A DNA stretch of 64,000 nucleotides from Tolypeutes matacus (lineage: Eukaryota > Chordata > Mammalia > Cingulata > Chlamyphoridae): NCBI GenBank assembly GCA_026826555.1, contig JAKSZT010000142.1, forward strand, positions 1,349,833-1,413,832, read 5' to 3'. This document shows, piece after piece, positions 34,505 to 46,253 of the stretch. Both the position numbers and the translations under genes were made by a program. The notes beneath the pieces are model-generated. The model saw only the letters and a list, made by a program, of their open reading frames with translations, searched no databases and was not told the DNA's origin. The first letter of the stretch is position 1. Each line of letters opens with the position of its first letter.

Positions 34505-35055
34505 TTAACTTTATTTTGAAAGAAGTTTTAGATTACAGAAAACTTACATTGAAAAAACAGGGGATTCCCATAGAACCCACCCCCTCTCCTCTCACATTTC
34601 CCTTATTAGTAACATCGTACATGAGTGTGGTACCTTTGTTACACTTGGTGAACAAATATTGTTATTTGTTCACCAAGTGTATGCTAAAAAGCATGGCTAG
34701 TTTTTTAATTTTTTATGCATCAATTGAGATGAATATATATTATTTTCCTTTTATTTTGTAATGTGGTGAATTAGTGTTTAATTTTGAATGTTAAACCCAA
34801 TAGCATTATTGGAACAAACCTCATCTGGTGATTATGTACTATAATTATTAGATGTAATTACGATTGATTATTTTGCTAATATGTTGGTTAGGCATTTTTT
34901 AATCTATGTTTGTAAGTGAGATTGGCCTATAATTTTCTTTTATTATAATGTCTGTTGGGCTTTTCATTAAGACTTTGTATAGCCTTTAATTTTTTAAAAA
35001 TTCTGTAGTAATTTCTATGTAAGATTAGTGGTATTTCTTCATGAACCAAATGTTG
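34505..35055 (-). mobile_element. Diverged L1 fragment, antisense, with an embedded hairpin
   Basis: From about 34700 the text follows antisense L1 reverse transcriptase sequence: 'catcaattgagatgaatat', 'tgtaatgtggtgaattag', 'agtgagattggcctataa' and 'agactttgtatagcc'. The first 140 bases ('tagattacagaaaacttac', 'gggattcccatagaaccc') look like LINE 3'UTR text. The two parts are joined across the palindrome at 34641-34680. Confidence 0.55.
34641..34680. repeat. Perfect inverted repeat, 18-bp arms, 4-base loop
   Basis: acacttggtgaacaaata (34641-34658), loop ttgt, then its exact reverse complement (34663-34680). The arms have no mismatch. Confidence 0.97.
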
Positions 35056-36885
35056 TTAGATTTAACAAGTAACAATTTCTAGCTGTCATAGCAGCAAGTC
35101 ATCATATTTGGAACTGGTACACGTGAGGTCAGTCTGAAGCAGGCCCCCAAAACACAAATAACCTGCATCAATAGGTAGTCCAGGGCCCCATGTTACTTAC
35201 TTCTGTTGCACTGATATTTTTCTTTTAGTAAAAGTATCATTGCTTTTGTAGTTTCATGGGAGAGTATCTATGGATGGCACAATTCCAGGTCTTGAATGCC
35301 AAAAAAAAAAAAAAAAAAAAAAGATTTACAGCTGCATCACAGCCCACTGAGACCCTAATGGACACTGGTGAGGGGAAATTCTATTATTAGTCAGAGCCAT
35401 TTAGTTATTAAATTTGGATGGAGAATTGGTCAGCGGTAAAAATAAATATGAATTCCTGGACAGTGAAAAATAGCTTTGCTGGTTTGTTAGGGATCTTGAA
35501 AGAACAAAATTAGAATATCAGAGAAAGGTTCTCTGTCCTGGAGGAGAAGGCAGAGGAAGGCACTATGTGATTTTCCTATCGCACAGCAATGCCCCCCAGA
35601 GAGCTCTTATAAAGTTGATCTCACCACTGCTACCCCTGCTTCTGAATGCTTGACCTGACAGTAGAAAAAATTGATGCTGAGAACTTGATAAGTTGCCATT
35701 CCTCACAGGGACCACATCTATTCCTTCACAAGTCAATTCTATTACACATGTTAATGGCCAAAGGAAGCAGTGGGCAGCTCGCCTTTCATGCCTTTTCTTT
35801 GCCACAGCTGTGACAATTTAACTGACAATGAAAAGCTTGCTATTTTATTTTTTCCTTTTTGTTTTTTTTCCCATTCCTTTAAATACTAGCAAGAAAGATT
35901 CATTTTGTAATCAGAGATTTTTATGTCTTTAAAATTAGGAATGTTGTTTTTATGTCATATGTGCTTTAAATGTACTCAGCAACACATGAAATATGTTTCC
36001 AGTTAGACTCTCATTTACAATGAATAAAAGTACGTTTTCCCTAAATCCTATCAAATTATTTTGAAGCTTTGCCCTCTGTAAGACAAAGTGGCCTCATGAT
36101 TATTTCAGTTAAAATGACCTAGTTATGAGTGAGTTGAGACCCTTTATAAGATTTGATCATTTGTAGGCTATTTCTGTTCTATGGACTGCTTGTGTTTGTC
36201 TTTGCTTATTTTTCAAATACAGTTATTGATGTTATTTCATTTTTATTTCTAAAATATTTTGATTTATAAGGAATTAGTATTTTCTTGGTAATACGTATTG
36301 CACATATTTTCCAGTTTGCCATTTTTATTTAATGTTTGATAATACCAAAATAATCTTTGATATACCAAATAAAAAATATTATGCAGTAAAATCAATCAAT
36401 TCTATCCATTATGTTTTCTTTACTATCATGCTTAGAAAGGACTTATCATCTCCAACATTTAAAACAAATATTTCACCCATAGTGTTTTTCTAGTTCTCTT
36501 ATAAATATTTGTGATTTAATCTTTGACTGAACTGAAATTTATTTTTTGTCAGAACTGAAGTACAGATTGAAATTAATCTTTTCCCATCAATTTCATTTTT
36601 TTCAGTAATTAATTTAATAATCTGTATTTCCTTAGGTTATTATAAATAACTCTATTATTACAAATATTATTTAATATTTGGTTCTATTTCTAGATAGTAT
36701 TCTGCCTAGAACTTATTGTTCTATCTTTATTTGTTTTAGTACCAAAGTATTTCAACTCTAAACTTTCTAATATATTTTATTATTTAGTAAAGACTCTTCC
36801 TGCTGTTAATTCTTTACTTTCAAATATTTCCTTTCTATTCTCACACATTCATCCTCCTAGTAACTTTTATCTTTTATTTTAATTG
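35056..36885. other. Intergenic DNA with an A22-type run at 35300-35323
   Basis: The homopolymer run at 35300-35323 followed by 'gatttacagctgcatcac' might be a retroposon tail, but I see no duplication. The block at about 35470-35810 has a slightly retroelement-like look and I cannot name it. The rest is AT-rich. Confidence 0.35.
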
Positions 36886-36890
36886 TGACT

Positions 36891-36977
36891 TTTTTTCTGT
36901 GGAGATACTGGGGATTGAACCCAGAACCTCAAACATGGGAAGCAGGTGCTCAACCACTTGAGCTACATCTGCTCCCC
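36891..36977 (-). mobile_element. DAS-SINE monomer, minus strand
   Basis: T-run, then 'gggattgaacccagaacc' (B-box complement) and 'aaccacttgagctacatc' (A-box complement), ending 'tgctcccc'. taattgtgacttttt before and taatagtgatttttt after are the imperfect target duplication. Confidence 0.88.
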
Positions 36978-38500
36978 TAATAGTGATTTTTTATAAACAA
37001 AATGAAATGATTCTAGCCAAGCAGAAAATAATTATTGAATGGATTTAGGGTCAACCACATATTTGATGGTAATTTTATAGAAGCAGCCTCTGAAAATGAA
37101 CAGAAACCATAGCCAGTCAACATGAAATACAACCAAGATCAAGTCTATCCAGTTAAAACTAATGTTCACTCTTACTGGGTCTTCCTTGCACCACTGTGGC
37201 TGAAATCCAAAATTGTTACTGCTGTGATACTTTCTTAACTGTCCCTTTGTCACTGCAATCTCCCTTAAGATTCAAAATCTGAGTAACGCCATCCAGTTGT
37301 GCATAAATACCCTTTCTATCTGACAAGGGCCAGTTTCAAGTACATTTGCTTTGGTAAAGGAGGATTGACACATCTTCCCACCCAGACTCGCACAATGCAG
37401 ACAAAGAATTCCCCCAGATAGAAAAAGTGTTCAAAGATTCAGCAATTAACTGGAAATAAATATCAATATAGCTTTAGCTATAGATAGATATATAGATAAA
37501 TTTCTATCAAAGTATGATTTTTTCATGTTTGAAAAATAATCCTGTTATTTTCTGAGATAAACCACCTTATCTTTGTATTATAGTATAATTTAGTGAAATT
37601 TAAATTTGAATTTTTTTTTTACAAAACCAAGTCTCTCTAAACCACAAAAATATATGCCTCAGTGTACATTTTAGCCTTCTTTTATATTTTCACTAAGTTT
37701 TAAATTTTCATCCTATGGGACCTATATATGTATGATTAACTTTTTCCAAATACATTTTATTTTATCTGTTTTTGTTCTATTGTGAATGGAAGCTGTTACT
37801 CCATTATATTTCCTTGGCATTTTTGTAAAGTTTTGTTATTAAAATGTACTATTTTGAGGTTTTTATGAAGATTACATTTCATGTAAAATATTTGAGACAT
37901 AAAGTCAAAAACAGGGAATAAAAATTTAAAATAATCTTTCTTAAACTTAAAACCATATATAATAAATATTGATATTTTGGTTTAGCTGCATTATACCTTT
38001 GAAAATATTTGCAATTCATTTGAAGTCCCCTTCTTACATCTCTTGACCACTTCCCTTTTCTTCCCATACTGCTTAGAATTCATATTATTCCTTGGTTATT
38101 TTTAAAGTTATATTTCATAAGTACATCCATATTATTTTGCTTTATAAAAAATGATCATAACAATTATATCAATCTTCAATTTTATTTTTCCTTTAACATT
38201 ATGTTTTGTAAAATTTCATGTATGGTTTATACACATGGTCAAATTTATGAATTTTAATCATTGATGTATTACATCACACTACAATAACATTTTTATTTTT
38301 TCGTTCCCAAATTTATAGACTCTTAACTTTTTGCCAATATTTCTCTGCTTTATCCAAAGCTGCAGAGTTTACTGATGTGCATGTATCCTTATGTATATGA
38401 ACATATAAACATACACATCCATGTATTTATATATACTATACACACACATAAAAGATACATACTAAGTGGTAGGGATTCTTATCTTCAATTTCCTCCTTTT
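36978..38500. other. Intergenic DNA, nothing recognised
   Basis: AT-rich, with a GATA-like short run near 37483 and CA dinucleotides near 38440. No gene. Confidence 0.4.
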
Positions 38501-38519
38501 AAGATGACCTTTTAAAACT

Positions 38520-39540
38520 TACATCATAAGACTATAAAATGGTGCAGTCACTGTGGAAAGCAGTATGGCAAGTCCTCAAAAAGTGAAAAGAATGATCATA
38601 TGGCCCAACAATGGCACTCTGTTTTAGTTTGCTAGCTGCCAAAGGCAATATGCCAGAATGGGTTGGCTTTTATAATGGGGATGTATTAACTTACAAATTT
38701 ACAGTTCTGGGGCTGTGAAAATGTCCAAATCAAGGTATTATCAAGCAACATTCTCTCCCTGAAGACTGGCTGCCAGTGATCCTGGACAACTCTGTCATAT
38801 GGCAAAGCAGTGGAGGCATCTGATGGTCTCTCCTTTCTCTTCTGAGTTTTGTTGCCATCAGCTTCTAGTTTAATGGCTTTCTCTCTCAGTCTCTGTATGT
38901 TATTTTTCATATTCCTCAAATTTATAAAGAACTCCAGTAAGAGGATTAAGACACACCTAAGTCTGGCCTTACTGAAGAAACCTGATCAAAAGATCCCACC
39001 TGCAAATGTTTCACACCCACAGGAATGTACCAGCTTTAAGAACATGAATTTCTGGGGTACATACAGTCTCAAACTACCATATACTCCTAGGTACATATCC
39101 AAAGAAATTGAAATTTCCAAAGAAATTGAAAACAAGGACTCAAACATATATTTGCAAACCAATGTTCATAGTAGTATCAATCATAATAGCCAAAATGTAG
39201 AAACAACCCAAATGTCTATCCAAGAATGAATAGATATACAGACTGTGGTACATATACATAATGGAATATTATTCAGTCATAAGAAGTAATGAGGTTCTGA
39301 GACATTCTGCAACATGGGTGGACATGAAGACATTATGCTGAGTGAAATAAGCAAGCACATGAGGAGCAATACTGTGCAATTTCAGTTATCTGAAATATTG
39401 AGAAGTAGGAAAATGGTAGATACAGAAAGTAGATTAGAGGTATAAGAGGAGGCTGGGAAGGAGTAAGGAGGAGTTGTTGTTTGGTTGTGATAGAGTGTAA
39501 ATTTTGGAAATTTTTAAATAAAGTTATTTTTAAAAACTTA
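38520..39540 (+). mobile_element. L1 3' end, sense, split by a solo LTR
   Basis: 'ataaaatggtgcagtcactgt' and 'ttgtcaaaaagtg'-like text precede the LTR. 'tactcctaggtacatatcc', 'caatgttcatagtagtatc', 'atggaatattattcagtc' and 'gacattatgctgagtgaa' follow it, all in standard L1 3'UTR order. The two parts join exactly once the LTR is removed. Confidence 0.88.
38620..39081 (-). mobile_element. Solo LTR (ERVL/MaLR-like, class III type), minus strand
   Basis: The + strand reads tgttttagtttgctagctgc at one end and 'tctcaaactaccata' at the other, near-inverted LTR termini (TG...CA on the minus strand, the TG decayed to TA). Flanking 5-mers cactc (38615-38619) and tactc (39082-39086) are the target duplication with one change. 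It shares its sequence layout with the LTR at 46254: 'ttggcttttataatgggg' and 'ggggctgtgaaaatgtcc'. No internal retroviral genes remain. Confidence 0.82.
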
Positions 39541-41900
39541 CATCAGATCTGTGGAGAGAGTAAGAGAACTTATTATATGAAATAGAGTTGAAAATACTGT
39601 TGTATTTTAGCGGGAGAAAGATAAGACATGGAATGGAGAAGAAATGAGAGCACCTTCAAATATTTAAAGAACCATGATATTGAAAAGGTAGTAAATTTGT
39701 TCCTTGAAACTACAGATGATAGAACCATTTAAGCACATTAACAATAGATTACACTCTCTTGTGAAGTAGTTAGTTCTTAATTATTAGAGGAAACCACACT
39801 TGAGGCTAGGAGACCAGTTTTATAAGATTGCACGCATGTTTTTTCACTTTCAGAGATACCAACCAGTTGGTAATAAAAATTTTTTTTTCCTTTCCATCCC
39901 TGCAAAAATCATGTTAAACATAAATACTCTCACTGCATGGTGACCTCACAGATCTCTAAAGGGTGATTTCTCACTGCTCCAAGGAGATCCGGTTCCTTGG
40001 GATCAGGATGCAAGGCTTTATATTGCCTTACTTAGGATATCTCAATTATACAGATGGTTGAGGGCTATAGGAGGCCCCACTACCTCAGGGCAGAGCAGGA
40101 GGCGCTTATTTAGCAGAGTGCAGGGGACCAGGTTAAAATGCATCAAGAGTATATGCAAATATTTTCAGTATGAAGACTCATAACTGAAAATGAGGAGTTC
40201 ACAAACAAATTGAAAGACACCCAATTTAGAGAAATCAAGGAAGAGCTTAAGGACTGAAGAAAATTATTAAAAGTGTGTTTTTAAAAAACGGATTTTGAAC
40301 GTATATTTTAGACTAGAAAAATTATAGGTGAACCATCTTCTAGAAGCATAAGCAACAACTAGAATTCAGCAAAGGAAAAGTCACTGTTGTCTCAGTAAAT
40401 TTGGAAACTGTCTAGAAGAGTTTTGATCAGAACCCACTTCAAAAGCAGTCTTCATGCTGGAGATCTTCATGACTTCATGACCAGAGACTTCATGACTGCC
40501 ACATCTGCAACACCTGGCAATGAGATCCTGGTGGAGGTGGTGGTATAGACAGTCATTGTGACTAAGAAGATTCCTGGTATTTCTCAAATTATATATGACT
40601 TCACATCAAAGTCCCCAGGAAGTACTGAGTGGGAGACCCTATTACATTTCTTGTTTTAAATGAAAAATGTGCTGCCCTGGTTTCAGGGAAGGTCTGATAA
40701 GAACAGGGAATTGTGCTACAACTTTCTCTCTCCCTTTCATGCTTTCTGTTTGGAGGATATTTAGCCATTAGTTAAGACAAATATTTATTGACTATCAAAA
40801 TTGGTTGAGAATGAAGAAAGAAGTTGCTGTGCAAAGCAGAATAATCATCAATAGGAATGTTTTGTTATCTTTTACTTCTGGTCTTATTAAAAAGAAGTTT
40901 ACAAAAATTAATTAAGGACAAGACAAATTATGAACACTTATGGTTTCAGGATTCTATTGACACATTTTTGAGATGGATAGTAATGTAAGATTAATCTCCT
41001 TTGTATCAAAATTGGTTTTAAACCTGGAAGGGGAAATTCTCTCATGTTTTATTCTGAGATCTGAAAACACTTAACTCTAAGGTACATTGGCAACAAAAGA
41101 GAGTGAGCTATTCATTAACAAAGAAACTAGATATTCTAAGCATAGTCCAAGGAATTCTGAGTGACTTTCAAACTCACATGTTCCTATTACATAACTAACT
41201 GTATACTTAGAATTTTAGAGATGAAAATATAATCTCAGAGATAATCTAGTTCTATCTTCTAAGATTGGTTACACAGCCAGTAAGTGGAAAAATGTTATCC
41301 ATCTCCACTAATACTTTCCTACCTTAATTATTAAGAAGAAAATGAAATATAACATTGAACCTGGTCTCTTCTACTTGTATTAAGAAATCCTGGGAAGTTA
41401 GTTTGGAGAGGATGTTTTAGGTATTTCTTATATTCTGAAAAATGAAGCCTGGAAATCCTATGATTCATTAGGTATTGGAAAGATAGAGTCTGCAGGGAAT
41501 TTGGATATTTTCAGAAAAATCTTGTTTTTCAAAGATGAGACTGATGCAATCGAGAAATGTATAGCACTACTAACTTTATTTAACATGATATTAAACCTCA
41601 TGTTTTGTTCTGTCTCTCTTTCTCAACACCATCCCCCATCCCTACCCCCCACCTGTTCTCTCAGGCACTGTAAATACAAAATAACTTGTAATCATTCCAG
41701 TATCCATGAAATGTAATATGTAATATCACCACATCACATTTGAGGAAATAGGTTGAAAGAAGGTAAGGAACTTTTCAAATCGTTCCATTACTTAGTGGGT
41801 AAGCTGAGATGGGAACTTAATCTGCCAGTTTGAGTCCTAGTTCTCTGTTCTGCCTTTTATATTGTTTGACTTAGCTTCATTGTTTGTCCAACAGCATCTC
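39541..41900. other. Intergenic DNA, nothing firm
   Basis: AT-rich with a few unassignable older repeat-like stretches (39550-39840, 40430-40560). No gene. Confidence 0.35.
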
Positions 41901-41924
41901 CCAGTCCACTATGGGAGTCATTAC

Positions 41925-42145
41925 TATAAGTAAACAATTTATTTGTTGCATAAATTTGGGCAATTTTCTGTCTTAGAGTCTCTGTGTCTCAGTTTTCATA
42001 TCTGTAAAATGGTTTTGTGAATATGTAGTGCTACCTTCCTGAGTGATTGTGGATTAAACAAGGTAGTACATGTAATGTTCTTAGGAGAGTGCCAGGTATA
42101 CAGAAAGTGGCATAAAAATTATTTTTGCTACTATTATTATTATAT
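41925..42145 (+). mobile_element. MIR SINE, sense
   Basis: 'ttgggcaattttctgtctt', 'gtgtctcagttttcatatc', 'tgtaaaatggttttgtg' and 'gagagtgccaggtatacag' follow MIR order. Confidence 0.7.
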
Positions 42146-42149
42146 AAAA

Positions 42150-43095
42150 CATATTTTCTAATATTTGCTTTGATAGAAATATGCACAAGATAAATGATTA
42201 ATTTAACTGGCAAATACTATTACAAAATAAAAGTAAACTTCTAGATGTTTCCTTACTGTGGCTATAATAATTTATATCAGTGCTCTTGTTACCCAGATGT
42301 ATCTGCATGCTCTGTAACAAGAATAAGTCTTTGTTCACTAGCCTCAGATGTCTCTGAGTTTCCTCCCCTTCAGTAGTATCCCACTGAATTGTCATAATAT
42401 TTATCAGACTTTACACAGTTGATTGGATGCTAGGAGAAATCCCTTAAAGTGTCAGATTTTATCTTTTAAAATTCAAAATTGTAGCTCTTCAGAGCCTGGT
42501 TTTTAGTCTTTGAAGTGAACATCTTCTTCCTTCCCAGTGTTTACTTGCCTTTTTCTCCCCCTGGCCAGTGAGAACACTTGCCAGCTTTGCCCCAGATATT
42601 TCCAATGAGATGAGAATCCCAAGCTGGAAGCTCGTAATCAGGTCAGTTCTGGCCTCATTGGTCTGTTTCTATACTTGAGTAAATGATGTTTCTGAATTTA
42701 TCTTAAAGTAGACATCATAATTCAAATGCAAAGATGGTAGCCCCTGAAAGAGTAAATTTAGCTCTTCAACAACGAGGCTAAAATTACATAAGGAAAGCTT
42801 GTAAAGGTTTAAACATTCCCCCCTCCCCCTTTGATTGATTGGTTTCATGGTTACTTAGGCAGTTTTTTGCTTTTGAAGGTTAAATGTTTGTTCTTTTTGT
42901 TATATTTAAATATCTTTTTCCTAGCAAACCATTGAAGACAATGGGTGCAGAACTTCAGTCAGTATAAGGACAAATATCTTATATTGGTGGGTATACAAGG
43001 CTAAAGCCAAAAATGTTTCCCTAACCAGTGGAGATTTTGTGGGATTTTCTTCTGGTTATCAAGTGGCCACCTGGTGTCCAATGTGTTCTGCAAAA
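42150..43095. other. Intergenic DNA, nothing recognised
   Basis: Mixed composition, short C-rich runs near 42817. No gene or named repeat. Confidence 0.4.
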
Positions 43096-43100
43096 TGTCA

Positions 43101-43143
43101 AAAACAAACAAACAAACGAACAAACAAACAAACAAAAAAAAAC
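43101..43143. repeat. (CAAA)n microsatellite
   Basis: About ten CAAA units with one CGAA variant, then an A-run. Confidence 0.93.
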
Positions 43144-43944
43144 ATTCAAGGAAATTTACACACTGGTCTTATCTTTTGAGGATCTGTTATGTATTCAAAA
43201 TGTACCACATATATTTGCTACCTGGAATATTTCCACAAAGACCATTCCTGAAAGTTGTTATAATTTTTGATAAATCCAAGTGTGCTGGTTGTGTTTAGGA
43301 AAAGAGAAATGGCAAGGCGGGAAGATGGAGACTGAAAATGCATAGATGGTTCATTCCTAATTAATTGATCTTTATGTGAGAGAAGGTGGACTTCGATATA
43401 CTAATATTAAAAACATGAAAAGGAAGGTTCTTAACCTTCACAGAAACTTTCAAAGTATCACCATATTCTTTAGAATATCTCCTCTTCAATCCATAATATG
43501 GCAAAGGGCTTCTATTAAACTCTAAAGCACTGCAGGCAGTTCTATGGTTTTCACTTTTAAGGCCACTAATCCAGACCACTTAGCCTTGCATTCCAGACTA
43601 ATTACATACACAATTTACTCCTACCACTCGCAAGTTATTTTTTATCCCTCCTTAGCACAAACATCTCTTCTAACCAACCCACTCAACTTTGTGTTTTTCC
43701 CTTTTTTTATTTTTTCCTATCATCCTCTCTGCTTAAAATAGGCTTTTCCTTTATTTCTGGCTAGCAAATTCCAAACTTTAAAGAAAGGTTTAGCCTAAAT
43801 AATACCTGCTTGCTTGGTGATAACTTCCCACTTTGGCATAGAGTAATATCTTTTATAGTGCTAATATTTACTGTATTATTGTATTAATGTATCACTTCCT
43901 TTATACTTGTCTATCTCTGATTTTATATTATTTACTTTTCATAT
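43144..43944. other. Intergenic DNA upstream of the third OR
   Basis: AT-rich. A pyrimidine-rich stretch at about 43915-43940 may lead into a splice acceptor hidden by the following gap. Confidence 0.35.
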
Positions 43945-43954
43945 NNNNNNNNNN
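43945..43954. other. Assembly gap of ten N
   Basis: Ten unknown bases, ending one base before the third OR start codon. True length is unknown. The splice acceptor and leader expected here cannot be read. Confidence 0.99.
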
Positions 43955-43955
43955 C

Positions 43956-44888
43956 ATGGCTCATACAAATAAATCAGTGGTGCCTGAGTTTGTGTTCTTG
44001 GGACTCTCTAGTTCTCCGGAACTTCAGCTCTTCTTCTTTGTGATCTTCTCTGTAGTGTGTGTAGCTTCTGTGCTGGGTAACATGATTATTGTTATCATTT
44101 CCTGTGACTCCCATTTGAACTCTCCCATGTACTTCCTGCTCAATAACCTTTCCTTCCTTGATATCTGCCAGTCTAACTTTGCCACCCCCAAGATGCTTGT
44201 GGATTTTTTTGTTGAGCACAAGACAATCTCCTTTGAGGGCTGCATGGCTCAGATATTCCTTCTTCACAGTTTTGTTGGGAGTGAGATGATGTTGCTAGTA
44301 GCTATGGCATATGACAGATTTATAGCCATATGTAAGCCCCTGCACTATAGCACAATTATGAACCGGAGACTATGTATAATTTTTGTGCCTATTTCCTGGG
44401 CTGTGGGTATTCTTCATTCTGTGAGCCACTTGGCCTTTACTGTGGATCTGCCATTTTGCGGTCCCCATCACGTGGACAGCTTTTTTTGTGACCTTCCGCT
44501 GGTGATAGAGCTGGCTTGCATGGATACGTATGAAATGGAAATTATGACATTAACCAACAGTGGCATGATCTCTTTGAGCTGTTTTCTGGCTTTAATTATT
44601 TCTTACACTATCATTTTGATCATTGTTCAGCGCCGGTCTCCCAGTGGGTCATCCAGGGCACTTTCTGCATTAACTGCTCACATCACAGTGGTGATCCTTT
44701 TCTTTGGACCTTGCATTTATTTCTATACATGGCCTTTTAGTAGGTTTTCTGTGGAAAAGTTCCTTTCTGTGTTTTACACTGTTTGTATGCCCTTGTTGAA
44801 CCCTATCATCTATTCTCTGAGGAATGAAGATGTTAAATCAGCCATGAGAAAATTAAGAAACCATCATGTGAACTCCTATAAAAACTAG
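43956..44888 (+). CDS. OR4K1: Olfactory receptor OR4K1-like
   Basis: Intact single-exon odorant receptor of 310 residues, a ciliary Golf-coupled seven-transmembrane receptor. Visible features are the 'MAHTNKSVVPEF' N-terminus with N5-K6-S7, GN at 41-42 in TM1, 'LNSPMYFLL', C96, MAYDRFIAIC at 117-126, 'FCGPHHVDSFFCDLPLVIELAC' in loop 2, 'LTAHITVVILFFGP' in TM6, 'LLNPIIYSLRN' in TM7, and the tail 'KLRNHHVNSYKN'. N-terminus, tail and the 'DTYEMEIMTLTNSG' loop agree with human OR4K1 as I recall it. I start at 43956, because the longer frame runs only through the N gap. TM1 is one residue shorter than in the two other ORs here: nine rather than ten residues lie between GN and the S or E that precedes loop 1. 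No frameshift or stop. Confidence 0.9.
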   Translation: MAHTNKSVVPEFVFLGLSSSPELQLFFFVIFSVVCVASVLGNMIIVIISCDSHLNSPMYFLLNNLSFLDICQSNFATPKMLVDFFVEHKTISFEGCMAQIFLLHSFVGSEMMLLVAMAYDRFIAICKPLHYSTIMNRRLCIIFVPISWAVGILHSVSHLAFTVDLPFCGPHHVDSFFCDLPLVIELACMDTYEMEIMTLTNSGMISLSCFLALIISYTIILIIVQRRSPSGSSRALSALTAHITVVILFFGPCIYFYTWPFSRFSVEKFLSVFYTVCMPLLNPIIYSLRNEDVKSAMRKLRNHHVNSYKN

Positions 44889-46248
44889 GGAACCACCATG
44901 AGGAAGCCTAATCCTCAGTGGGAACGAAGAGCTTTCAGTGCATCACAGCATCACGCCAACTCTCTCTACTAATGGTTTGGATTATGTACTTGAATTATTT
45001 TGTTCTAAATGTAAGGGGATTGCATAAAATCAGGCTCTGGTTTATTATTTAAATAGAATTTTCACCAATGCTTTTATTCTTTATAATTCTAACTTACAAA
45101 TTGTCTTGAAACTATTTGGTAATACTTTAAAGTATTTTGTACAGAACATAGATTTTAATGTGCATAAAATGCTATTAAAGTTATTAAAATTATGATTCTC
45201 TTTAACTGAGCACATGGAATTTTTACATGTTGCAGATAATATGTACAAGCAAATTCAGTTTCTGATGTCTTTATTCAACTTATTCGTAGCATTATTTCAT
45301 ATATTGACATTATAGAAAAATCATATTTTACAACATGGATTTCACCTCATTGATGTATATTTATTAGATTATCTTTTTATTGTGTACTGAATATTTTGGT
45401 TATTTGCAATTTTCCTTACCTATCATTAGTAACATATAAGTGTTCCTAAAAATTTTTGTTTTCTTTTGGATTATTTGGCATGCATTTCTACTCATTACAA
45501 GGCTTTTTCTAGATATATGGTGCTATCAGCAACATGTTTTTAAAATAGGATAAATTGGTTACAATGAATTCCACAATATGCCTAGAAAATTAGAAGTGCT
45601 TTTGAAATCATTTGCAAACATGGCAGGTGTTGAATATTTAAATGCAAAGCAAAAAATAATTCCATATGTTTTTAAAACCAAGAAATACACAAAGTAATAA
45701 AAATTATTGATGATTGAGAACCAAATATGCAATATATTCTTTCATATTTCCTGAAAACAGAAGAAAAAAGGTAAAATTCATATAATCTAAGTAGTATAGT
45801 AAATATTGTTTCATTTCCTATCGATATTTTTTCTATATATTTTCCACCTGAGATTGTGTTATGAAAAAGGCCTTGTAGTGAAAGACTAAATATATTCTCA
45901 TAATGAAAAAAGAAATTCTTGACAAAATAGAATGCCTGCAATTGTCATCATTATGGATTCAGTATTTTAATTGTACAGTAAGACATAAATTAGTGGCTTT
46001 TCATATAGATAGTAAATCTGCATGTTGCATAATAGTAAAAGCTAAATTTTAGATATAAACACAGTCTTGCTGAACCATCATATTTTTAAGCTAAGTTTTC
46101 TAAGAACTTCAGATTTTTAGGCAGTGTCATTTGTACAATGCCAACCATGAAAAATGTTCTTTTAACTTTAAATACCTGTTATATATTTTTATACAGTGCC
46201 CAAAAACATTGTAGATATATCATAAACATTAAATCACTTATGATATTG
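44889..46248. other. Intergenic DNA downstream of the third OR
   Basis: AT-rich, probably including its 3'UTR. No canonical AATAAA lies close to the stop codon. Nothing else recognised. Confidence 0.4.
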
Positions 46249-46253
46249 GTGGT

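Noticed and set aside
34641..34680. Hairpin as a microRNA precursor
   Set aside because: Arms of 18 bp with a 4-base loop are too short for a typical pre-miRNA, and nothing shows transcription.
35300..35323. A-run as the tail of a retrocopy
   Set aside because: No identifiable body before it and no target duplication.
43887..43955. Upstream Met and 23 residues for the third OR
   Set aside because: The frame passes through unknown bases and the family start is at 43956.
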